Origin: Candidula unifasciata
Taxonomy: Eukaryota > Mollusca > Gastropoda > Stylommatophora > Geomitridae
Assembly (NCBI GenBank): GCA_905116865.2
Contig: CAJHNH020002582.1
Coordinates: forward strand, 1-64,000
Length of the DNA stretch: 64,000 nucleotides
Direction: 5' to 3'
This document shows, in pieces, positions 38,921 to 56,099 of the stretch. Under the pieces are notes generated by a model. The model made no database searches and was not told where the DNA came from. It saw nothing but the letters and a program-made list of their open reading frames with translations. Each line of letters opens with the position of its first letter. Position 1 is the first letter of the stretch. The translations under genes and the position numbers were made by a program.

Positions 38921-39110
38921 TTTAGTGTTGCGAACGAGCTTCGTAAGGCGGGTTCGATACCAGCTGCTGGCGGTTTGTCTTGCCTTGGTTTCGAAAGTGG
39001 TACCGAGAGTTGAAATGGCAAACTACTGAAAGTAATATCAGCTAAAAAAAAAAAAAAAAATTATGGGTCTGGTTCTGCAACGTCCTGTAAAGCCTACGCA
39101 AAACTGATGA
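38920..39110 (+). mobile_element. tRNA-derived SINE (family T5)
   Basis: 'cgtaaggcgggttcgatacc' is B-box-like. Then 'tggcaaactactgaa' and 'ggttctgcaacgtcct' follow, all shared with 51755-51990. Confidence 0.75.
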
Positions 39111-39179
39111 ACACCGGTTAAAGCAGGCCAAGGATTTTACATAGCTGGGGAGTATTTAAAAAAAAAAAGGGGGGGGGAA

Positions 39180-39430
39180 GAATTAACAAAGAAATTCAGC
39201 GAAGATGCAATAAAGCCAATCCTGTTTTAGGCCAAATGGCACACATTTTGAAATACAAGCATCTGAATATAAACACGAAAAGGAACACTGTTAAACACAA
39301 CAGTCTTACCAATGCTATGCTATCAGTGTCAAACATGGACACTCTTCAGAAGACAGAAGGAAAATAGTCAAGACAAAAATTAAATGTTTACGTACTTTGC
39401 TAGGGGTAACGTAAAAAAAAAGATCGACTT
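39180..39430 (+). mobile_element. LINE fragment related to 9857-11030
   Basis: 'aagaaattcagcgaagatgc' and 'aagccaatcctgttttaggc' encode the decayed 'INIRCSKANQVLGQ' stretch of the RT element. 'atgctatcagtgtcaaacat' corresponds to CYQCQTW. Confidence 0.75.
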
Positions 39431-39479
39431 AGTAACTTTAATATCAGGAGGTAAGTCGGCACAGAACCAATACTGAACT

Positions 39480-39765
39480 TTATAGGTAGTCATGAAACCA
39501 AATAGTTTGGTAGTGTAACATGACTGCCATCAGACAGGGCACCAAAGAGAGCAATAGTATACAGATACAATAGTAGACAGAGGTCGACCATCCAGAAGAT
39601 GGACGGCAGAAATATCAGAGACACTGAAAAGTACTTTATACCAAGCAAACAGAAGAGCCTGTTCCAGAGATCTCTTTCTGCCCTAACGCCGCGAGGCAAT
39701 CCAGGAGTAGAGAAAAGAAGAAGAAGAAGAAGAAGAAGAAGAGAAAAAGAAGACTATAACGGACT
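39480..39765 (+). mobile_element. LINE 3' end with (AAG)n tail
   Basis: Short frame DGRNIRDTEKYFIPSKQKSL, then (AAG)n at 39715-39752. A LINE tail is inferred from the GRR..GR pattern and the AAG tail. Weak. Confidence 0.45.
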
Positions 39766-40119
39766 GTTTAATGAAATCCGATTGGTGAAATGATAATACC
39801 TAAGTTCGAGGTTAATTATACCTCGTGACGGAAATCAACGAGAACATTAAAGATGCTTGTCCTAATGTTCTGCTCACGGTAACCACAACTTTGGTATGTG
39901 GATAATGGTATATTTAGTTATTATCTAGCTTAATGAACGCATTTAAAGTAGCAATACATGACAAATACAATGAAGCATGTTGCTACCATTTGGGTTTGTA
40001 GGGTGTCGTGTGGTAAAGTAATCGCTTGTTGAGTCTAGTCTTATTTTAGAAAAGAGCGCTCAGAAAGAAGTGTTTTTTGTTGTTTTCATTAATGTATTGT
40101 GTTAAGAAGCCATTATGAT

Positions 40120-40545
40120 GCGGACCGTTAGGCAATGCGTGGATCCACCGTAAACAGTAGTGACGTTGTGTTGCATAATTGGTGTCTGGCTTCACGCAGG
40201 GGACGGTACTCCTCTGTAGAAGGGGGATAAAAACATTACAGTCACTGTTTCTTCTTCTTCTTCTTCTTCTTCTTCTTCTTCTTCTTCTTCTTCTTCTTCT
40301 TCTTCTTCCTCGTCTTCTTCATCTTCGTCATCATCTTCTTCTTCTTCTTCTTCTTCTTCTTCTTCTTCTTCTTCTTCTTCTTCTTCTTCTTCTTCTTCTT
40401 CTTCTTCTTCTTCTTCCTCGTCTTCTTCATCTTCGTCGTCATCTTCTTCTTCTTCTTCTTCTTCGTCGTCGTCATCGTCGTCGTAGTCTTCTTCTTAATT
40501 TTCTTCTTCTTCTGCTTCTTCTTCTTCTTCCTCCTCCTCCTCTAC
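40120..40545 (+). repeat. Composite block copy 2: conserved segment plus long (CTT)n
   Basis: 40130-40225 matches 32700-32800. A CTT/CGT tract of nearly 300 bp (40247-40545) follows. Confidence 0.9.
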
Positions 40546-40616
40546 CACCACGTGATCCTCGTTCTTTTTATCTCCCACTGGAGCATACGATTTCAATCAA
40601 CCAACCCCCCCCCCCC

Positions 40617-40895
40617 CCGTGTGGGTTCCGGGGCCCCATTGTGGGGAAAACAAGAATAGACCCACTGCCTCCCCAAAAGCATGTCGTAAGAGTCGACTAA
40701 TTGGGGAGCTTCCTTTGAAGTCGGAGTGCATCTGCCGGAGAGGCAAGGAACCAACAGTCTGTGTTCAAGAGAATGAGATCTATAAAACTGATGCACACGC
40801 AACACTCAGGTTCTGGAGGAGGACTGCAGTTCATTAGTGGACGAGCAACCAGAACTTTCCGCCAGAGTGTACAGCTGGTGAACGCAAAGAAGAAG
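40617..40895 (+). mobile_element. S1, best-preserved plus-strand copy
   Basis: 'tgtgggttccggggccccat' to 'gtgaacgcaaagaagaagaa', almost identical to the inverse copy at 1031-1290. It was probably inserted recently. Confidence 0.85.
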
Positions 40896-41084
40896 AATCA
40901 ACCAACCAACACCAAGACTCACATCTACATTAGATTTCTTCATGACTGACTGAACTTTGTAGCTACAGGACGGTGTGTGTAGACTCATACTAACTCTCTT
41001 TAACTGTTTCTTACTACACGGATGATAAGTTGTCGTTTTATCGTTCTTTAATGGGTCTGGTTACAAAGAAGCGTAGTAATACAC

Positions 41085-41345
41085 ATCTGTGGTGCTGTGG
41101 TCAAGCCATTTGCCTCGCACACTCTGAAGATCGTGGGGTCATTTCATGGCTGGGCCGTTCTGTTCCCGAGTGCAAGACTTACGGAGGTCACCGGCGGCTT
41201 GGTGAGATGCTCTCAGCACTCGACTAACCGTTCTTCGAAGACAGTAAAGCGATATGGGATAAAGCTGATGCAACGAAGTGGATCCTCTCGACTTTAACTT
41301 CGCATGTAAATATATTTTTAGCTCAGTCAGTTGACGTAACTGAGA
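41085..41345 (+). mobile_element. tRNA-derived SINE (family T4), part of composite block
   Basis: Aligns along its length with 35378-35610 ('cactcgactaaccgttcttc', 'ctcgactttaactt', 'ttgacgtaactgagacc'). Confidence 0.75.
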
Positions 41346-41700
41346 CCAGCGATCAGATATGACTGTTGATCCTGCGAGATCGATGCTGGATCACTGAATA
41401 CGTGTAGGGTTTTGAAGCCTATGAAAAAGAGGAAATGGGTGGGGATTGGGCGGAAGAGAGAACGTACCCACTGTACATTAGCAAACATCTTCCAACTAAA
41501 CAGCAGTAGTCCTAGTCCTAGAGCTAGCTGCCGAATGGTCATGTTTATAGATGCGCTCTTGGTGCCCCAGGCCCTCAAGAGGGGTAAACTCCTTCACCTG
41601 AGACCTGAACTTGGCACGGTGGCTGCCCAAAAGCATACTGCACTCCAAGGGTGCCATCATACTGTGGTGTACCAGGAAACTAAACCGCGGGAAAACTTGG
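41345..41700 (+). mobile_element. LINE RNase H remnant (counterpart of 35940-36300)
   Basis: Encodes MVMFIDALLVPQALKRGKLL and a degraded VPSHCGVPGNE ('atcatactgtggtgtaccag'). 41450-41680 aligns with 36030-36305 ('cactgtacattagcaaacat' versus 'cagtgcacattagcaagcac'). Confidence 0.7.
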
Positions 41701-41780
41701 TAAGAAAGGGATCAAATTTGAGCAGGAGAACAAGGCAATAATATACTTTGAGAATCTAGCCAGAGATGACCACCACTTAC

Positions 41781-47758
<5,978 letters not shown>

Positions 47759-47984
47759 CTGCCGGGTACTATCAAACACCATAATCAACTAAATTAATCA
47801 ATCAACTAACGGAACAATCGCTAATCAATGAGTCACTGAAGTTATCTGATGTGTTGACTCATTCTCAAAATACCCATCCCTCATGGTTATTATGTTTGAA
47901 ATAAAAAAAAATTTTTCTTTCTCTTTTTTCATCGACATCCCCCTCCTCATCGTCATTATAACTTATCATCACATATTATTATTA

Positions 47985-48015
47985 ACGTTAGTATTAGTAT
48001 AAGTAGTATTAGTAT

Positions 48016-48104
<89 letters not shown>

Positions 48105-48105
48105 C
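47985..48105 (+). repeat. (TAG)n microsatellite
   Basis: About 30 GTA units after a short GTATTA lead-in. Confidence 0.95.
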
Positions 48106-48604
48106 AGAGTACTGCTCTTTTGATTTGGCAGCTTCTGTAGCATGCCTTATTAAAAACATATTGTTGTTACTTTTCCGTTGGAGTAAAAAAGGCAGACCGG
48201 GGTGGAAGGATGTGGGCTTGGGAGGGAAGGGGGTTATGCTGTACGAACAATACATGGTCTCTTCAGTACTGCCCAGGCTTTGTGCTATCGAGAGGAGGAA
48301 ATTCATAACTGGTCCTAACTGCCTATCGTTCCTACGACTCTATTTAACACTATATTACCATCTTCGGGTAAAACCGAAAGCTGTCAACGGAAAAAGTGGC
48401 CGAGGTGGTACTACTACTACTCCTCCTACAACAACAACAACTACTACTACTACTTCTTCTACTACTACTAATACTGTTACTACTAATACTGTTGCTGCTG
48501 CTACTGCTGCAACACAAATAACTACTGCTGCTGCTGCTTTTAATACAGCTAGTAGTAGTAGTAGTAGCAGTATAAACAAGAAGACGACGACTATGGCCAC
48601 AGAG

Positions 48605-48758
48605 AAGGCTTGGCGCCTTCCTTCGAAGTCAGAGTAAATCTGTCGGTGAGCAGGGAACGTAAAAAGCCAGCTAAACGGCTGTACACGCAAAACTTAGGCC
48701 CAGGTATTGCCAAAAGTCCAAATGAGCGACCTTCCGTCGGAATTCATAGCCGGTGAAC

Positions 48759-48828
<70 letters not shown>

Positions 48829-48960
48829 AAGAAGAAGAAGAAGAAGAAGAAGAAGAAGAAGAAGAAGAAGAAGAAGAAGAAGAAGAAGAAGAAGAAGAAA
48901 AAGAAGAAAAAGAGGAAGAAAAGGAAGAAGAAGAAGAAGAAGAAAACGAAGAAAAAAAAA
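48605..48960 (+). mobile_element. S1 copy whose tail grew into (ATA)n(AAG)n
   Basis: The S1 3' half at 48605-48758 ends 'catagccggtgaacga' and passes straight into (ATA)11 then (AAG) about 38 units. The standard S1 end is GTGAACGCAAAGAAGAAG, so the microsatellite arises exactly at the SINE tail. Confidence 0.85.
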
Positions 48961-49299
48961 GACGGTAACTAAGAAGAGGAGGAGGATGAGAAGAGGAAGA
49001 AGAAGACAGTCGCTATGCTAGTTGGGAGGGAAAACACTTTGTCTGAAAAAGCTGATTATAAACAATAAGGCACAGTTTAAGAACAACTGTCCGCCCACAA
49101 TAAACAGACAACCACCTCCTGAGCGCCAGCGGCATGTGTCTGTTGGTTGGCGTGCTCCTGCTTGCAACAGTCGGGTCGACACTCTCTGGAACACATGCTG
49201 TCACTGCTGACATAAGAGACACACAAATAATTAATGTTACAATAAGGAAAATTTGACGTTTGGTAATAAGGATTTAATAAAATGTGTGAATAAATGAAT

Positions 49300-49640
49300 C
49301 GAAAATTAACATCGCTGCACTTAGGACATTCCCATACGGGATTCTTCTCCTTCGTCAGTAGTGAATAACGTGTCGACATGCTAATAGTAGCCGTTACAAC
49401 TTGATTAAAAAAGTCCGTCTGTGTTTCTCCCTCAGTGTTGAATATCATCCAGAACCTCGCTAAAAAAAAGACTTCCAATGTATGTTCCACTGCCCTGTTC
49501 ACTTGATCTCAGAAAGCCTTCATCGCGCCCGCTTTATCAGAAAGTAGCTCGTGGCACAGAGGAGTGGCAGCAGCCAATCCATCAGGCTGTTCCTTACCCC
49601 GCACACCCTATTTTCCTTGACATAAAATGCACGGAGGACG
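49300..49640 (-). mobile_element. LINE family N fragment
   Basis: 'ttaggacattcccatacggg' through 'gaggagtggcagcagccaat', as at 25970-26330. Confidence 0.65.
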
Positions 49641-50429
49641 TCAGTTTCTATTTTCCCCAGCATGCCTTGTGAGTCGGTTAAATTACTATGCTGTGTTATT
49701 CTCCAGCCATCATAAAGGTACCGCTACTGTCCCCTATAGGCTTCAATGAAAACTTTACAAGTATGACGGAAACCACGATAGTCACGTCATTGTCTTGTAC
49801 TCTGTCAATATTGTTGTCAAGCGTGGTAGGTATGCGAAACGACGGTGCAGCTGAATACGATGACATCATAATGACAGTTTAAAATGTCTGCCACACTTTT
49901 GACATGCACCAAGGAAAAACGGCGTTCTGTTACTGTTTTGTGATCTGTGAAGGGGGTGCCACATAGAAAGAAATTTATCGGCGAATGAGAAGATCCAATA
50001 TGGTGAAGCATGCCTCTCAGTTCAGCAAAGGGCTGAGATATATACCTAAGGGTATATTTTTATTTTATTTTACTTTATTGTTACTTTCCCTGATCAGAAA
50101 CTGCTGCGGCACCACTCGCCGTCTCCCGTGCCGCTGTCAACCTGCTGGGAACACATGTGGTTGTAACTGTGGTCGTGGTTTCTGTGTACCAAGTGTACTG
50201 GCTAAAACTTAACTGTGCCAGATTCAACGGCTCAGATATTTTTTTCGTCACTTCCACCGAGCAATGGGTTACAAATTTGTGAAAACAGAGCCCTACGTCG
50301 AATCTTTGAACCCATCAAAGTTACATATAGCGGGAAATAGAGAGTGAGAAGCAGAAACGAAATTTATTATCTATTTCAATTACCATTGATCTCCGGCATC
50401 GTGAGAGCAAATAAACTGAAATGGCGGGA

Positions 50430-50700
50430 GCATATAAGTCAGACATGACCATAAGTGATCCACGTTATTACCCTGAAAAAGATGCCTCCGGTCATCTAAA
50501 CAGAACGTTCATCATTTTTTGCATATGCTTTGGACACTGTAGACATAACAATCACTCATATAAATTAGGATGCGCCAAACAGCTCTCTGACAGTGTCTTT
50601 GTGCTGAACAGACTCCGGAACATGCCTTGCAACTCTGTCCTCTCCTGGAGAAGCTGCGAAACAACATATGGCCACACCCACTTGATAACTTAGTTTTGGG
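50430..50700 (+). mobile_element. LINE family N C-terminal part, plus strand
   Basis: Translates HLNRTFIIFCICFGHCRHNN then HSYKLGCAKQLSDSVF, the GHC…H..LG region that follows RNase H in I-type LINE proteins. It abuts an inverted copy at 50715. Confidence 0.65.
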
Positions 50701-50714
50701 AATTTGATTTGATT

Positions 50715-51145
50715 TGATTCAAGAACCGACACCATAGTACTTGGGCATTCCCATAAGAGCCCCGTACCCATCTTCAGCAGTGAGCGAAGAGTTCCGATAC
50801 TAATGGTGCCAGTAGCGTTCTGATTAAACGTCCGTCCTCTGAGCCTCGAGCATCTGCCAGAACCTCTCGTCACCCCAACTGCATCAATCTCACCAGACTG
50901 GGGTGATCCATCTGCTCCTCCGAATTGTACATCTCCCACAAGGCACTAACCCCGTCTGCCTTATCATGTATCAGTATTCCACCAAGTTGTGCAGAGCCAG
51001 CCAGTCTGTCTGCCTGTTCATTTCCCAATACACTGGAGCGACCCGGTGAAAAAATCCAGACAATACTCCTCACTCGTGTCCTCAGCAGCGAAGCATGCCA
51101 CTCTGCACGAAGCATTACCTGAAGCGTACCATTGACCATAGTTTT
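50715..51145 (-). mobile_element. LINE family N with RNase H motif
   Basis: Minus strand, 89 codons open: MVNGTLQVMLRAEWHASLLR, VRSIVWIFSPGRSSVLGNEQ, ADRLAGSAQLGG, then HDKADGVSALWEMY. 'SPG.S.VLGNE.ADRLAG' is the retroelement RNase H end (the usual His in H.G is replaced by Arg here). It is followed by the GTISIGTLRSLLKMGTG terminus. Head-to-head with 50430-50700. Confidence 0.8.
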
Positions 51146-51439
51146 GGGGAAACCTAGAAGACCTTAAGCAGACATCTTTTTTTTTTTATAGCTCACATTG
51201 GATTCAGCGTATGAACATAAATCGCTGAAGAAGATGAATTACCTACCGTTTGTGTCCAAAAATTTTCGTTTGTTCTGCAACAGAACTCGATTTGGCGCAA
51301 ATACAATGCCACAAATGCCAAAACTGTGCATAGCAACGTGATGTCACCAGATTATGCTTTGTCGCAGCAAAAATGTGTACTTCTGTGCGCGCTCAACACA
51401 TCGTTTATTAGAATTAAATACACATGTAGGACGTGTATC

Positions 51440-51720
51440 GACATGCCAATGAGTTGAGTCAAAAATTTACAGCACAGCATTCGGGGCATTCCCATGCATG
51501 CTCCGTCCTCATCTTCAGCAGCAGCGCAGAGTTCCATTACTGATGGTACCGGTCACAATCTGGTTATATGTCCGTCTTGCCTTTCCTCTGGGTGTAGTGA
51601 GCCGGCCAGACCCTCTGGTTACACCCAGATGCCTCATTCTCTCCAGGCCATAATAATCTTCTATCTCTACTGATTCCGTTGCTTGTTCCCAAAGGGCCTT
51701 GACCGCATCTGCCAGGAGGC
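51440..51720 (-). mobile_element. LINE family N fragment
   Basis: 'ggggcattcccatgcatgct' to 'aagggccttgaccgcatctg'. Very close to 5890-6150. Confidence 0.75.
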
Positions 51721-51754
51721 TCCCGCCGTTTTATATTCATCATCATCATAAGTC

Positions 51755-51990
51755 GGCTCTGTGGCTAAGTCGATGCGAACGCTTCGTAATATCCGGATGC
51801 CGGGTTCGATCCCAGCTGCGTGCCACGCGCCTTGCTTTGGTTTCGACACTGGTATCAAGAAAGCCAATCGTCCAGGAAGCAATGGCAAACTACTGGACGT
51901 AAATTTGCCTAGAAAAACCAAACAACAGCCACGGGCTGTTGGGGTTGGTTCTGCAACGTCCTATAAAGGATACGCAACTAACCTAACATG
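51755..51990 (+). mobile_element. tRNA-derived SINE (family T5)
   Basis: The head 'ggctctgtggctaagtcgat' (A-box-like) and 'gccgggttcgatcccagctg' (B box GGTTCGATCCC) are followed by the body shared with 38920-39110. Confidence 0.8.
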
Positions 51991-51999
51991 ATCATAAAC

Positions 52000-52169
52000 C
52001 ACTTTTGCCGTTAAGCTTCGTGTGGGCCGTTTTATATTGCACCAGCTAATTTAAGAAAAATTTCAAAAAGATAGTATTTTAAATCTAAGGAAACATAAAA
52101 TATATTCTCGTTTATAAATACTGTACACTTTTGAAACAAAAAATTAACACAAAATAATATTTTAAAAGT

Positions 52170-52203
<34 letters not shown>

Positions 52204-52740
52204 GGGGGGGAATATATTAAAAAGAAAAATTACATTAAAATATATATAAAATAAAAAGTGCCTTTGTGAAGAAAAAAAAAAAATTGATTGTTTTAGGCCT
52301 CTGCAGATTCTTATTCCTCAGGCTACAGCATTGTTAGCTTGTAGCTGAATTCAGCGCTGACGACGGATCATTTGGTTTAGAAAGACAACAGTAAACACTT
52401 TTCTTCGTAATCCATTGAGTGATCTAAAAAAGAGTAACATTTATACATTTATACCTGACGAGATACAGCGAAATATGCCAGGCAATAAATTGTGCAGTCT
52501 ATTGTTTGTGTCTTCTTTGTTCAAATTCACATCGGGGAAACATTGCTTTGATTTATACAAAAAAAAAAAAAAAAAATTTTCAGTTACAGATTCTCTCAGG
52601 AGAACTGAAGAATGGAGAATAATAATGATGATGATGACGACGACGATGATATCAGTACCTTATGAAGCAGTGAAAACAATGAAGTACATGCAGGTACAAT
52701 TAATAAATTAAAATAAATTTGTACAAAACAAAACTTTTAT
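52000..52740. other. AT-rich stretch with a 39-nt G tract, no gene seen
   Basis: G run at 52172-52210 with one A at 52203. 52455-52550 repeats 17340-17425. No conserved frame. Confidence 0.6.
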
Positions 52741-53214
52741 GTAAAACTAAAACATACTTTTGATTTGGCATGTGCTCTTTCTCGTTATTTTGAGGTATTC
52801 CATTCTTGGACGGTGTTTTTTTCTTCTGTTTTGGTCCATTTTTCTGTTGTATTCCATTTCTGCGTGGAGTTCTGGCATGAGTCGACATTTTGGCTCTTGT
52901 ATCTGTCAGGCGATAGTGCTGGTTTTGTTAGTAAAACTATATCTGGCCGGAATTGCTACTTCGAAGTATTTGGGTAAAGGCCAAGGCTAGGGAAAAAAGT
53001 TTGTCAGAGAAACAATTATGAATCGTGATTCAGCAGTTGCCAGATAGGAAACAGAGACATGCGAGGGATATGACTCTAGAACAAGAGGAGGAAGAGGGGA
53101 AGAAACAGGAGGAGAGAAAGACAGGATAAAGAAAAAGAAGAAATAGTAGTATTCGAAGAAGAAGAAGAAGACGAAGAAGAAGAAGAAGAAGAAGACGGAG
53201 AACTGACAGCAGCA

Positions 53215-53325
<111 letters not shown>

Positions 53326-53454
53326 TTGTTGTAGCAACAGCAGCAGTCGTTGCAGTAGTAGTTGTTATTGTAAAATAATAGCAGCTGCTTTTGTCTTTCT
53401 TTGCTGTTTTGTCGTCGCAGCTGGTGGCTGTTTCTGTTGCTGTTCTCCGCGTGT

Positions 53455-53645
53455 GTTCTGTGGTCCCATTGTGGAAAGGGGGGAGGGGGGGGGGGTCTTC
53501 CTCTAACAAACATGTAGTAAAGGCCGACCAATTACAGGTATTTCATTCAAAGTCAGAGTGCATCTGCCTGAGAGGCAAGAACCATCAGTCTGCATGCAAA
53601 TAATAGTAATACAGATATGTAAAACGGATGTTCACGCAAAGCTAA
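53455..53645 (+). mobile_element. S1 copy
   Basis: 'gtggtcccattgtggaaagg' with an internal G run, then 'agtgcatctgcctgagaggc'. A family N LINE piece follows at 53645-53795, and an S1 3' piece at 53810-53915 ('gaagtttacagccggtgaac'). Confidence 0.75.
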
Positions 53646-53919
53646 ATTAATGAATGAATCAAGAATTGACGTCACTGCATTCGGGACATTCCCATATGTG
53701 CTTTGTCCTCTTCTTCAGCAGCCAACGACGAATCAACTATACTAACAGTTGCAACCCGATTAAAAGTCCGTCTCTGTTTCGCCCTCAGTTTTGAGAATGT
53801 CTTTTTTTTTAAACGTAAAACTCAAGTTCTGAAACAAGACTAAAGTCTAGAAGTGGGTGACCCACCAAAATCTTCCGCTGAAGTTTACAGCCGGTGAACG
53901 CGAAGAAAGAGACTGTTCT

Positions 53920-54630
53920 TGTCGTTGTTATTTTGTTGCTGTTGTTGGAGGCGAATAACGAGAAGAATTAGACTTATCAAACAGATGTACATAAAAAGAA
54001 GTGGAACTCGTTGCCTTAATCACACCTCTTTGTTAGAAACCTATGTAACACAACAATAACATTTTCGATAAAAACAGACCGATTACAGTCACAACATCTA
54101 ACCAAAGAAAAGCCATTAAACATCACTACAATAGTTTAAAAAAAAACTTACCTGGGATTCAGAAGTGCCTCTAAAATGTTTCTGTTGATTATTCAATTAT
54201 TTTGCAAGAGATTAATTATTAAACACCTGGTCAAAATTTTTAATCTGTGTGTAGTCATGAACACACTGGGCTTGTTTACAGTCGTTGCTATGGCAGAACC
54301 CGCCCGTAATAAATTATCAATACTGTTCCTTGTTTTCAATGTTTCCCTATTGAAACGGTAACTTGGTTTTCTTGCGGGCCTGCTGTAGTGTTTACAATTA
54401 TCAATGTTGCCGTATTTAACATAGACTTACACGTTAAAGATGTTGCGCTGGTGGATTTTAAATGGCCACCAAACGTATAACTGGCAACTCAACACAGCTA
54501 TAAACACAATCTCAGGTAGCCGAACCCTGACACACCCAGATGACTGGTTGACTGAATTATTGTTTGCTCGGTTGATTGGTTAGTTGGGTATTTGGTTAGT
54601 GGTTTTTTTGGGGCCCCGTAATTTGGTTCC
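53920..54630. other. No gene seen
   Basis: No conserved frame or recognised repeat apart from short GTT-rich patches. Confidence 0.45.
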
Positions 54631-54639
54631 AACAGAAAT

Positions 54640-55175
54640 TAAAAGGAGTATAGCCATTGCAATGCAAAGATTGTAAAGCCTTAAAAGTGTATGGTTGAGC
54701 ACCAGCAAGAGATTAAAATTAGAATGTTGAGAAAATGCATCTTTCCCTGTGGCAACATACGGATGTGAGTCGTGGACTATCTCTCAGTTCTTAAGAAAGA
54801 GAATAGGGAATTTGAGCTGAAATGCTATAAAAAGATTCTCAGAGTATCTTGGACAAAGAAGAGGAGAAAATATTGGCATCTTAAAAGATCTGAACATCAA
54901 GGAGGATTGGCTAATAAACGGCATCCTTTCTCGGAAGCTGAAATATTTTGGTCAAATCAAGCGCCACGACGGATTGGAAAAAAATTATAGCAGACGGCAT
55001 GGTACCAGGAAGGAGGGGCAGGAGCCGACCGACACGAAGATGGGCACAGGATATAGGTGACTCCTTGAGTATAAAAATAATTGAGGCGGGAAAACTGTCG
55101 AGAGACCGAGTTTCTTTCAGGCAGACTGTGATGAGAGCGACGTTTTGCAAAGGACCTGCTATATGATGATGATGA
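54640..55175 (+). mobile_element. LINE family A 3' end, long copy
   Basis: 'caacatacggatgtgagtcg', FELKCYKKILRVSWTKKRRK and GRRGRSRPTRRWAQDIGDSL, ending 'gacctgctatatgatgatga'. One-base shifts separate the frames. With the 60-kb copy it is the most complete 3' end of family A. Confidence 0.85.
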
Positions 55176-55339
55176 TGAATTTGGTTCCGGAGTTAGTGTT
55201 TTGGTTTACAGTGTTGATCATGGCAAAGGAAAAATCAAGCACCAAGGACAACACGCTGATAAATTGATCATATATAACGTGTTAGAACGCCCGTACACAG
55301 AAGGTCCAAACACCTCTTCTCAAAAACGTCACAGAGGTA

Positions 55340-55480
55340 ACTGGAAGAAGAAGAAGAAGAAGAAGAAGAAGAAGAAGAAGAAGAAGAAGAAGAAGAAGAA
55401 GAAGAAGAAGAAGAAGAAGAAGAAGAAGAAGAAGAAGAAGAAGAAGAAGAAGAAACAAAAAGACGAAGAAGAAGAAAGAA
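55340..55480 (+). repeat. (AAG)n microsatellite
   Basis: About 38 AAG units, then purine-rich sequence with a G run to 55590. Confidence 0.95.
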
Positions 55481-55814
55481 GAAGCAGGAGGATTAGGAAG
55501 AGGAAGGAAAGGAGTAGAAAAGGGGGGGGGGGGGGTGAGGGGTGAAAAAAAGACAGAAGGGGAATAAGGAGAAAAAAGAGGAAAGGGAACACTTTTTTTC
55601 TATGTCTGCGTTAGCCCTTAAATGGCAGCTGTTGTGATTTAGACCTAGGCTATTTAGGCCCAAATTATCAGATTTTCTAAAACGCTTCATTCGTCTCATT
55701 TCACGAAATACTTATTAAAAGGCTTAAAAAATATACTGAAGGGAAAAGTCAAAGGCGACAGAGAAAGAGGTAGACAATCTTATTTAAGTAGAAGGAAAAC
55801 ATTAAGAGATGGAG

Positions 55815-56090
55815 GGGGCCGCATTAGCGCAGTCGATAGAAGACGTGCTTTCAAATCCAGCTGCGACTCGCTGCAGCCCACAGCCAGTGTTCGAAACCGG
55901 GCGGTTCTCGGGAGTTCACCCAGCCTCTATGTAATGGGTACCAGAGCCAACACTCTGGGGTAACTGGAGGAACGTCGCTGTAGCTATGGAGTTGCGTACG
56001 AACGGCGACACAGGCGGACAGCCTCTTATCAGCTGTCCGCATTGATGGCAGAGCACTTATGGTTTATAACCGTGTGCAGTGAGGCTGGTT
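55815..56090 (+). mobile_element. tRNA-derived SINE
   Basis: The head 'gccgcattagcgcagtcgat' has an A box (TAGCGCAGTCG) and 'ctttcaaatccagct' a B-box-like stretch. The body ends 'gcacttatggtttataaccg', as in family T3. Confidence 0.65.
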
Positions 56091-56099
56091 CACATCTCC

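Noticed and set aside
40179..40700. 173-codon Leu-rich frame and opposite poly-Lys frame
   Set aside because: Pure (CTT)n translation. The same holds for the AAG, TAG and ACT arrays at 11825, 44934, 48000, 48707, 53000 and 55201.
49125..49215. Minus-strand Cys-rich segment (SDSMCSRECRPDCCKQEHAN) with a good acceptor
   Set aside because: The donor (GTGGTT) is weak, there is no link in phase to the neighbouring gene and no family match. Not enough for an exon call.
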